This document shows, in pieces, positions 6,661 to 13,428 of a stretch of DNA of 13,428 bases. The stretch's first letter is position 1, and each line of letters starts with the position of its first letter. The stretch is from assembly GCA_029259835.1 (NCBI GenBank), contig JAJDEL010000015.1:1-13428 (forward strand), read 5' to 3'. Made by a program: the position numbers and the translations under genes. The DNA is from Planctomicrobium sp. Its GTDB lineage: Bacteria > Planctomycetota > Planctomycetia > Planctomycetales > Planctomycetaceae. A model generated the notes under the pieces. It was not told where the DNA came from, did no database searches, and worked only from the letters and a program-made list of their open reading frames with translations.

Positions 6661-8001
6661 ATGTGTACAAAAGCACTTCAAAGCATCGCACTACTGTTCC
6701 TGTTCTTGCTGACCCGGACAACAAATCTGACTGCTCAAACAGTTCCGGCTCCTCCAGCACCGTTACAGCCAGCAGGGCCAGAGTCGAATCAGAGAAGTGT
6801 CACTCCTTCTCTTCAGCCATTTCTGGCGACGCCGCCCACGGCAACGACAGCGAGCTCTCTTGTCAGTGGATATGACTACATCAGTCCGCTGATGTCATTC
6901 TTCAGTGCGAGCGGTCAGTCCTCTTCGAGTGTTGAGCTGTCAGCCTATTATCAATCACCATCGCGTTCACGACTTCTGGAAGTACCAGAGATGTTTGGTG
7001 ACTACCGACGCGGCGGGCCGTTTATCGAACTCACTCAACTGACTGGTCTCCTACCGAAACTCACGACTGAGATTCCTTATTCAGGGACTTTTTCAGCTTT
7101 GAAAGTCGCAGAAAATAACCATGCGTTGCCTGCGGACCGATTCTGGATCGCTTACAACTCCTTCAATGATGCAATTGATGTCGCGACTGACGGCAGTTTT
7201 GGTCTGACACCAACCAGTCGCAGTCTGGCGATAGATCGGTTTGTTATTGCTTCGGAAATCCTGCTCGATGATGGAGCGACTTCGCTGGAATTCCGAATGC
7301 CATTCTCTTCGAGTTTTAGAGCATCAGCGATTGCAGGGATGGGGATGGACGCGACTCCTTATTCGATTACTGGCGAGAATGTCGGAAATCTCAATTTGAT
7401 TCTCAAACGCTTACTCTACGGTGACGATTCGGTCGCGCTCTCATACGGGCTTGGTCTCGAATTACCGACGGGGAATTCTGGAGAGATCACATATGGCGAC
7501 CTCAGAGTAAAGCTTGATTCCGGAGCAGTTCACTTGGTCCCTTTCCTCGCAATGACGAGACGATCTAATCGTTGGTTTGGACATCTCTTTACGCAACTCG
7601 ATGTTGCGACTCATGGAGATCCGCTGCGCACGACACTTGATGGAGTCTCTTCGCTCACGACTGTTGGTCGAATCAACCAACCTCCATTGCTGAGCATCGA
7701 TATTGGCAACGGATTTTGGATCATTCCGAAATCCAGCGATGGCTTTGGCCTCGCTGTCACATCCGAACTGCACTACACAGTGCCACTTGGGGGAGACGAT
7801 TCTTTTGTCGTCGCTGACGCATTGGGAACCGCAGGCTTCAACACGCCAATCTCTCCTCGCTATGAAGTTTGGAATTCAACGGTCGGCTTACAACTTGATT
7901 TGCCAGGAGATTGGTCAGTGAGACCAGCTGTTGTCATGCCGCTCCGCTCTGAACGTTCTTTTGATGAAGAATACATTCTTCAGGTGAATCGCTCGTTCTA
8001 G
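6661..8001 (+). CDS. predicted outer-membrane beta-barrel protein of unknown function
   Basis: I place the start at the ATG at 6661 (446 residues), where a hydrophobic signal peptide begins at once (residues 1-25, cleavage after LTA) and AGGA lies 9 nt upstream. The same frame reaches back to a TTG at 6583, but that extension is polar and would bury the signal. A Pro-rich linker follows, then a region with many alternating polar/hydrophobic strands, Gly/Ser turns and aromatic residues at strand ends, as in beta-barrels. The last residues, YILQVNRSF, end in phenylalanine with alternating hydrophobic residues, like the C-terminal signal read by the BAM assembly machinery. There are no enzyme motifs. 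It follows the kinase gene by 148 bp on the same strand and may be a target of the sigma factor, though nothing in the sequence proves this. A soluble periplasmic beta protein is the alternative. Confidence 0.72.
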   Translation: MCTKALQSIALLFLFLLTRTTNLTAQTVPAPPAPLQPAGPESNQRSVTPSLQPFLATPPTATTASSLVSGYDYISPLMSFFSASGQSSSSVELSAYYQSPSRSRLLEVPEMFGDYRRGGPFIELTQLTGLLPKLTTEIPYSGTFSALKVAENNHALPADRFWIAYNSFNDAIDVATDGSFGLTPTSRSLAIDRFVIASEILLDDGATSLEFRMPFSSSFRASAIAGMGMDATPYSITGENVGNLNLILKRLLYGDDSVALSYGLGLELPTGNSGEITYGDLRVKLDSGAVHLVPFLAMTRRSNRWFGHLFTQLDVATHGDPLRTTLDGVSSLTTVGRINQPPLLSIDIGNGFWIIPKSSDGFGLAVTSELHYTVPLGGDDSFVVADALGTAGFNTPISPRYEVWNSTVGLQLDLPGDWSVRPAVVMPLRSERSFDEEYILQVNRSF

Positions 8002-8537
8002 AGACTACTGAGAGCAGGGGAATATTGAACGTTTCGAAACTTGCTTAGGCTTGAATTCGATGTGCAAATCCGATTCACGGCTGCGACGGGAAATCTGAAA
8101 ATTGATGGTTCCAACCGCACTGCTCAATAACTATGCCATCAAATAAAATTGTGACAGAGTCACCTCTTTGACATCTTCGGATTGAAGAAGCGATGCAATA
8201 AATTATCGGTGAAGTTCCGAGACTTGCGTGCGGAGCGAAAATGATTGGCCCATTTTTGCTGGCTGTTTTTCCATCAGCGCTGCACGAAGTGACTGACGAT
8301 ATACTGCAAACTCTGTCGTGCGGAGAAACAAAGGCAGAAACTTACGCCGCTTTCCTCTCATCGCGCTTTGACCTTCCCCCTCCGGCTCCGAAGACTGTGT
8401 CCAGCCCCTCAGTGTGGTGTCAGGGTTAGGGTCGCAGTTTGGAGCGTTTGCTCAGGTTCTGGAGTCAGTTTCCCAGACGAAAATTCAAACCAAACAAAGA
8501 GTTAAAGTCGAAAAAAACTATCGAACAGGAGGGGGCT
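8002..8537. other. convergent intergenic region, no convincing gene
   Basis: This is a gap of about 536 bp between the convergent ends of the beta-barrel gene and the cytochrome-domain gene. It holds a short stem-loop, GTGAC-AGA-GTCAC (8151-8163), flanked by A/T-rich sequence, which could be a weak terminator. It also holds a 62-codon plus-strand frame (8241-8429) with GGAG just before its ATG but no recognisable content. I see no clear intrinsic terminator close to either stop codon. Termination may be Rho-dependent, or the region may be remnant sequence. Confidence 0.55.
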
Positions 8538-11381
8538 TTAATCGACAAACATCATCTCGTCCGACATCAACAATACATGGACAAAACGTTCCCAGGGACG
8601 TAGCGGTCGCAAACTGCCGCGGGGACCAGAATCACTCGCAGTCAATTCTTCGGCAGCCAGGAACCGGATTGCTTGCTCGAGTTCTGCAGCAGTCGGATTG
8701 CGCTGAAATAGCTGCTGATAGACATACTGAACACGTTTCGCTGTGGAATCGAAGAGCTGAAAATCGGCTCGCGCAGCCAAACTGCATGCCTGCTGCATGA
8801 CGAACGGACTGTTGAGAAAAAACAGTGCCTGTTGTGGTACGCTGGTGACTTCACGTTGGGCAGTAGAAAGGTCCGGGTTGGCGAAATCGAAATAACGGAA
8901 CAATGGAAGCAGGTCGTTGCGATCAATAACTCCATAGACCGTACGCCGATTGGGGTTTGAATTCAGATTCGATTGCCCCTGCTTCAGCAGCGGGACAGGA
9001 CGGCCTCCGATGGCAGAGTCAAGTTTTCCAGTGACGAACAAGAGTGTGTCCCGCATCGCTTCGAAATCGAGCCGAAGTCGATTCATTTTTGAGAGCAGTT
9101 CGTTGTCCGGGTCCGCGGTCGCATGGCGAAGGATACCATCGCTCTGCTGCTGGTAGACGCTAGACAACATCAAGAGACGGTGCATTTTCTTCATCGACCA
9201 GCCATTCTCCATGAATTTCCATGCGAGGTAGTCGAGTAGTTCAGGATGGCTCGGAGGATCCGAACGCAGCCCAAAATCATCAGGAATTGACACAAAACCC
9301 GCACCGAAATGCTGGAGCCAAATGCGGTTCACGATGACTCGTGCAGTGAGGGGATTCTCCCGGCTGGCGATGGCTCGAGCCAACTCAAGCCGACCGCTAC
9401 CTTGCCTGAACGGCTGCGGCTCGTCCGTCGCCAGAACTGCCAGAAACTGACGTGGAACCTCATCCCCCAATCGATTCGCATTCCCGCGTATTAAGACTCG
9501 GCTATTCTTGGGTTGCGGACGGTCCACGAGCGCCATGGCTCGCAGGGGAGCTCCAGGATGAGTGGCATTTAGTTGATCAATTTGCGCCCGGAGAGGACCC
9601 AACTGCATCAGGGACGACGTGGGAAATAACTGCTGCATCCTCTTGGTTGGTAAGTTACCAGGGCTATCTTTGCCATAAATCACTTGGCGGAGAGCTTCCT
9701 GCTCGCTATCGGGGAGGACCTGTGAAGTGGCGGAATTTGAATTCTGGCTGGTCTCGTTTTGTAGCTCTTGCCATTGCTTGTCCGCATCCTGGAACAGCTT
9801 GCCGTAGCGTTCCGCCACATCTTTCAATGTCGTCGGCGGTTCACCTGAAAAGGCCTGGGCCACCAGCGAGTTCAGGGAATTGGTGGAGATGTTGTCGGTC
9901 AGAATCTTGGCGCGGTCTGCAAATTCTGCATCCGGCAAAGCTGCAAACGCGAACCAAGGAGAGAAGATCGGATCGGATTCGTGGTCCAGTGTATCTAGCC
10001 ATTTCAGCCAACGCGTGGCACCAACCTGGAGGATTTTCCGGTCACTCAATCCGAACTCTTCTTGAATGAGTTCGGCCAGTTTCTTTGGTTCCCGACTCAG
10101 CAGTAGACACTGAGCGGTCTGACTTCGGTGCTGCTTGAGAACCGCTGCCTGCTGCTCGCGCATGAATTCATCCAGCTTCGCTTTGCGCGCCTGATGCTCA
10201 ATCGAATACTTCGCGAACTCATTTGGGTCCGGATCGATGCCAAGCAGTGGCAACTCACCAGGCGCGACGGAACTGGCGAAGACACCGTGCAGTCCGTAGT
10301 AGTCCCGCGTGGGAATCGGATCGTACTTGTGATCGTGACACCGCGCACAGCTGACCGACAGCGCCATCGTGCCGCGCGTGACAACATCGATTCGGTCGTC
10401 GATCGTATCGTGGTTGTTCATAAACCTCCGTCCGACCGTCAAAAAACCAAGAGCAGCGAGCGGTCGTTTGTCCTTGCCCAGATCAAGCTGATCAGCCGCA
10501 ATCTGTTGAACCAGAAATTCGTCGTAGGGCAGATCTTCATTAAACGCGCGAATGACATAATCGCGATACGTGAATGCAAACGGACCATCGCTCGTGGCAA
10601 ATCGAGCGACGTCCAGCCAATGCCGCCCCCAGCGTTCGCCGTAATGCTCTGAGCGCAGTAAACGATCAAGGACTGTTGCAAACGCGCCGGGTGACTCGTC
10701 AGCGACGAAAGCCGCAACTTCCTCCGGTGTTGGCGGCAGCCCGGTCAAGTCATACGTCGCCCGCCGGATCAGCGTTCGCTTGTCAGCATGCGGGGCCGGT
10801 TCGAGTCCAGCTCGCTCTAATGCCGCGAGGACGAATGCATCAACGGGCGTTTGCACCCAGCCTTTCTGCTTAACAGGTGGAATTGCTTGGTCACTCACCG
10901 GTTGAAAGGCCCAATGCGTGCGTGTTCTCACCGAGATTTCGTTTTCATGAACGTCCGTCTTCGGTAATGGGGCTCCCATATTGACCCAGGCTTCGAGGTC
11001 AGCGATCTGAGCTTCTGTCAGTCGTTCGCCATTCGGCGGCATGCGCACATCTTCATCATTCGAACGGACGACCTGGATCAACAAACTCTCGCCAGAGGCG
11101 CCGGCTTCTATGATCGGTCCTGAATCGCTGCCCTTCAACAGCCCTTCGGCGCTATCCAGCAGCAGTCCTCCATTGGCTTTCTTGCTTTCCGTGGTGTGGC
11201 ACTGATAACACCGACCTGCCAGCAGCGGACGAACCTGACGTTCAAAGAACTCAACGCCCTTGGCGTCACTGTCACTCGGCGGATCGGCGCGAAGCACCGG
11301 CTGCACAAACGCTACGAGACACAGCGCTACCGTCAGAGATTTCCACTGAACTCTCAGCCTGCTCAACATCGATTGTCTCAC
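8538..11381 (-). CDS. planctomycete cytochrome-domain protein PSCyt1-DUF1549-DUF1553 (two CxxCH motifs)
   Basis: This is a 947-residue exported protein. The start is a GTG at 11381, with GAGG 8 nt upstream; an ATG four codons later lacks that spacing. The signal peptide covers about residues 1-32 and is cleaved after LRA. The PSCyt1 cytochrome-c-like domain (about 42-140) has CYQCH (58-62) for covalent haem and a candidate axial Met114 in RMPP. DUF1549 (about 175-370) carries a second haem motif, CARCH (345-349), in the family-typical CHDHKYDPIPTRDYYGL context. A helical linker with a Gln-rich portion follows, and then DUF1553, beginning near SGRLELARAIASRENPLTAR and running to the C-terminus. 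These families are greatly expanded in planctomycetes and usually paired with DUF1501 genes; a periplasmic redox role is often assumed but not established. It is the last gene of the operon, 42 bp after the DUF1501 gene. Family assignment is firm and function is open. Confidence 0.96.
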   Translation of the reverse strand: MRQSMLSRLRVQWKSLTVALCLVAFVQPVLRADPPSDSDAKGVEFFERQVRPLLAGRCYQCHTTESKKANGGLLLDSAEGLLKGSDSGPIIEAGASGESLLIQVVRSNDEDVRMPPNGERLTEAQIADLEAWVNMGAPLPKTDVHENEISVRTRTHWAFQPVSDQAIPPVKQKGWVQTPVDAFVLAALERAGLEPAPHADKRTLIRRATYDLTGLPPTPEEVAAFVADESPGAFATVLDRLLRSEHYGERWGRHWLDVARFATSDGPFAFTYRDYVIRAFNEDLPYDEFLVQQIAADQLDLGKDKRPLAALGFLTVGRRFMNNHDTIDDRIDVVTRGTMALSVSCARCHDHKYDPIPTRDYYGLHGVFASSVAPGELPLLGIDPDPNEFAKYSIEHQARKAKLDEFMREQQAAVLKQHRSQTAQCLLLSREPKKLAELIQEEFGLSDRKILQVGATRWLKWLDTLDHESDPIFSPWFAFAALPDAEFADRAKILTDNISTNSLNSLVAQAFSGEPPTTLKDVAERYGKLFQDADKQWQELQNETSQNSNSATSQVLPDSEQEALRQVIYGKDSPGNLPTKRMQQLFPTSSLMQLGPLRAQIDQLNATHPGAPLRAMALVDRPQPKNSRVLIRGNANRLGDEVPRQFLAVLATDEPQPFRQGSGRLELARAIASRENPLTARVIVNRIWLQHFGAGFVSIPDDFGLRSDPPSHPELLDYLAWKFMENGWSMKKMHRLLMLSSVYQQQSDGILRHATADPDNELLSKMNRLRLDFEAMRDTLLFVTGKLDSAIGGRPVPLLKQGQSNLNSNPNRRTVYGVIDRNDLLPLFRYFDFANPDLSTAQREVTSVPQQALFFLNSPFVMQQACSLAARADFQLFDSTAKRVQYVYQQLFQRNPTAAELEQAIRFLAAEELTASDSGPRGSLRPLRPWERFVHVLLMSDEMMFVD

Positions 11382-11423
11382 AGAGTTTTCCTCAAAAGAA
11401 ATCCATTGTTAATGATCGCATCG

Positions 11424-12860
11424 TCATGCAACCAGTTCGTTGATCACTTCACCGTACACATCGGTGAGGCGAAAATCGCGGCTGGCGTGTCGATAGGTCA
11501 GCCGAGTGTGATCGAAGCCGAGCAGGTGTAGAATTGTCGCATGCAGGTCGTGGACGTGAACCTTCTGATCAACCGCCTGAAACCCAAAGTCGTCGGTCGC
11601 CCCGTGAACGTATCCGCCCTTGACGCCGCCGCCTGCCAGCCAGGAAGTGAAACCATGATGATTGTGATCGCGACCTTTGCCATACAGGTTGTTGGGCAGT
11701 CCCATCGGCACTTCTACAGTCGGCGTGCGTCCAAACTCTCCGCCCCAAATCACGAGCGTATCTTCCAACATGCCGCGCTGTTTGAGATCCTTCAGCAAGG
11801 CACCAATCGCTTGATCGCATTGCTTAGCCAAAGCACGGTGAGATTGTTCCAAATTCTGATGGTGGTCCCAATCGCTACCGACCCAGGCCTGCACGAAGCG
11901 GACTCCACGTTCAACAAGTCGCCGAGCAATTAGAATTTGTCGCGCCTCAGTACCACTTCCATACAGCCGGTGAATCGATTCAGGTTCTTGACTAATATCG
12001 AACGCGTCAGTTGCTTCAAGTTGCATCCGTGATGCCAATTCAAAGGATTGAATACGAGCTTCGATCTGCGTATTGTGGTCACGTTCGCGACGGTGACCCT
12101 CATTCAGTTCCCGCAATAGATCGAGTTGCCGACTCTGCTTCTCGCTGGAGACACGCTGGTTGGTCGTGTTCTCAATCAGTTTCTCGATTTGCGTGTGCTG
12201 AGTGTTGATGTACGTTCCTTGTAGAGCACCGGGCAGAAATCCCGACTGCCAGTTTTGAGTACCGCCATTGCCCGGATATCCACCAGGACGCATGGCGATG
12301 AAACCAGGCAGGTTTTGGTTTTCGCTCCCCAGACCGTAAGTCGCCCAAGATCCGAGGCTGGGTCGAATCAACCGCGAATCTCCGCAGTTCATCAGCAGGA
12401 TTGACGGGAGATGGTTAGGCACATCCGCCTGCATGGAACGGATCACGGCGATGTCATCAATACACTCGCCGATGTGAGAAAAAATCTCACTGACTTCGAT
12501 CCCACTCTGACCGTATCGCTGGAACTCATACGGCGACCTCATCACGGTTCCAGTTCGGCGTTCGGTCACCAGGTGCATGCTCTCGGGAAGTGGCTGACCG
12601 TGGTACTTGTCGAGTGCCGGTTTGGGATCAAAGGTGTCGACGTGAGACGGTCCGCCGCTGAGGAACAAGTGAATGACCCGCTTAGCTTTTGCGGCAAAGT
12701 GAGGTTGCCGTGGCGTGAGAGGCGAGTCGATGTTGATTGCCAACGGCGCATCACTGCCGCACGCATCCTGCATCACACCAGGCAACGCCAGTGCACCGAT
12801 GCCCATGGCTCCGCGACAGAGCAAGTCGCGGCGGGATACGAATCGATCAAGTCCACTCAT
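11424..12860 (-). CDS. DUF1501 protein, Tat-exported, alkaline-phosphatase/sulfatase-like fold
   Basis: The 478-residue protein has a twin-arginine signal, SRRDLL (9-14), followed by a mild hydrophobic stretch (GAMGIGALALPG), pointing to export already folded, often with bound metal. Family landmarks are all present: HLFLSGGPSHVDTFDPK (64-80) with the metal-type Asp, WGGEFGRTP (372-380), GRDHNHHG (396-403), and HDLHATILHLLGFDH (437-451). DUF1501 is distantly related to alkaline phosphatases and sulfatases; its substrate is unknown. The ATG overlaps the stop of the upstream gene (ATGA, 4 bp), and the cytochrome-domain gene follows 42 bp later, so the three are one operon. The pairing of DUF1501 with a DUF1549/DUF1553 protein is standard in planctomycetes and suggests the two act on one periplasmic process. 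Length and motifs look intact. The family call is firm; the role is inferred. Confidence 0.96.
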   Translation of the reverse strand: MSGLDRFVSRRDLLCRGAMGIGALALPGVMQDACGSDAPLAINIDSPLTPRQPHFAAKAKRVIHLFLSGGPSHVDTFDPKPALDKYHGQPLPESMHLVTERRTGTVMRSPYEFQRYGQSGIEVSEIFSHIGECIDDIAVIRSMQADVPNHLPSILLMNCGDSRLIRPSLGSWATYGLGSENQNLPGFIAMRPGGYPGNGGTQNWQSGFLPGALQGTYINTQHTQIEKLIENTTNQRVSSEKQSRQLDLLRELNEGHRRERDHNTQIEARIQSFELASRMQLEATDAFDISQEPESIHRLYGSGTEARQILIARRLVERGVRFVQAWVGSDWDHHQNLEQSHRALAKQCDQAIGALLKDLKQRGMLEDTLVIWGGEFGRTPTVEVPMGLPNNLYGKGRDHNHHGFTSWLAGGGVKGGYVHGATDDFGFQAVDQKVHVHDLHATILHLLGFDHTRLTYRHASRDFRLTDVYGEVINELVA

Positions 12861-13428
12861 TTCGAATCCTCGTTGAGTTGTTCAAGCACACGATCGATCT
12901 CTGATTCGGCTTCGAAGACTCTTCCAGAATCCATGAGCGGTCGGACTTTCTGTTCCATCGCCTGTGCAATGGACGATGGATCGCGACCGCTTTGTGCCCA
13001 TTTTTGAGCTCCCGCAGTGACGCGTTCAATCTTCGCAGTGATTCGATTTTTGAACTCTCCCTCAAGTTCCGAGACCGCCTCAGGATTCCTGATGAGTTCG
13101 CGAAGCTTGGCATGTTGTTCTGATGTCAGCAAGTTTTGGATCGTGACTCCCTGACGAGCTTGAAGCAGCTTCGTCTCACGTTCGACGTCCAAAAATTTAT
13201 TAAGTTGTGCCAGGAATTCGGTTTCCTCCACGCGTTCCTGCGACGTCAGCGCCGAGAGCGCTGCGGACTCACGTTCCAGTGCTGTCTTCAACTCTTCCAG
13301 TCGCGACTGCGTCGTGTTGACTAGTGCCAACAAAGTCTCCCGTTGCTCTGGCGTCAGAGTGATGCGATCACTCGCGAGGAAAACACGTCGCTGTGGGAAA
13401 AACGTCGAAAACGGGTCGGCAGCATGCT
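12857..13428 (-). CDS. LTxEQ-motif (Spy/CpxP-like) periplasmic protein, 5' end outside window
   Basis: The frame is open from the right edge to a TGA at 12859-12857, giving about 190 residues of the C-terminal part. An in-frame TTG at 13333 is only an internal codon, since coding sequence clearly continues upstream of it. The visible part is charged and all-helical, with a first LTPEQRETL motif near the edge (about 13373-13347) and a second LTSEQHAKL motif (about 13131-13105). This paired pattern is typical of Spy/CpxP and metal-resistance sensor proteins. The C-terminus, with an EAESEIDRVLEQLNED segment, matches a form I recall from planctomycete proteins encoded ahead of DUF1501 genes. It overlaps the DUF1501 start by 4 bp, so the two are translationally coupled. 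A chaperone-like or stress-sensing role is inferred from the motif alone; the export signal is not visible here. Confidence 0.75.
   Translation of the reverse strand, partial: HAADPFSTFFPQRRVFLASDRITLTPEQRETLLALVNTTQSRLEELKTALERESAALSALTSQERVEETEFLAQLNKFLDVERETKLLQARQGVTIQNLLTSEQHAKLRELIRNPEAVSELEGEFKNRITAKIERVTAGAQKWAQSGRDPSSIAQAMEQKVRPLMDSGRVFEAESEIDRVLEQLNEDSK

Noticed and set aside
8151..8163. GTGAC-AGA-GTCAC stem-loop as a terminator for the flanking genes
   Set aside because: The stem is only 5 bp and it lies about 150 bp from one stop codon and about 375 bp from the other. It is too weak to call.
8241..8429. 62-codon plus-strand frame in the convergent gap, with GGAG 5 nt before its ATG
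   Set aside because: It has no recognisable domain, its composition is irregular, and it lies where random short frames are expected.
9452..10069. 205-codon plus-strand frame opposite the cytochrome-domain gene
   Set aside because: The minus-strand gene has an uninterrupted, clearly recognised family product here. The plus frame is a shadow rich in Trp, Ser and Arg with no domain.

Overview
The window reads as a chromosomal segment of a planctomycete, probably of the Planctomycetaceae type. The strongest evidence is lineage-typical gene families. There is a three-gene cluster of a cytochrome-domain DUF1549/DUF1553 protein, a DUF1501 twin-arginine protein and a short LTxEQ-motif protein. There is also an ECF sigma factor directly followed by a large membrane-anchored Ser/Thr kinase with TPR-like repeats. 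Base composition is moderate (about 50% GC by eye). I cannot name the genus.

Left block (1-2586, minus strand). In transcription order this holds a secreted Pro/Lys-rich protein built mainly from five tandem repeats of 47-51 residues, then a hairpin that looks like a terminator, then a single-span membrane protein carrying an RWSLFAP motif, then an HTTM (vitamin-K-dependent gamma-carboxylase-like) membrane protein that runs off the left edge. The last two share a TAATG stop/start junction and are surely co-translated. The repeat protein may be co-regulated with them by read-through.

Middle block (3228-8001, plus strand). After a divergent intergenic region of about 640 bp come a 198-residue ECF sigma factor and, 15 bp later, an 890-residue PknB-type kinase. 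The kinase has an N-terminal region with a recurring short motif, a complete catalytic domain, one membrane span and a TPR-like extracytoplasmic part. The sigma-kinase arrangement, with no anti-sigma gene, suggests control by phosphorylation. Downstream, in the same direction, is a signal-peptide-bearing protein that looks like an outer-membrane beta-barrel ending in phenylalanine.

Right block (13428-8538, minus strand). This is a tight operon: a 5'-truncated LTxEQ (Spy/CpxP-like) protein, a DUF1501 protein overlapping it by 4 bp, and the 947-residue di-CxxCH DUF1549/DUF1553 protein after 42 bp. It converges on the middle block across about 536 bp in which I see no convincing gene.

I found no tRNA, rRNA, CRISPR array, transposase or phage gene. 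The least explained parts are the repeat protein beside the HTTM pair and the motif-bearing N-terminus of the kinase.
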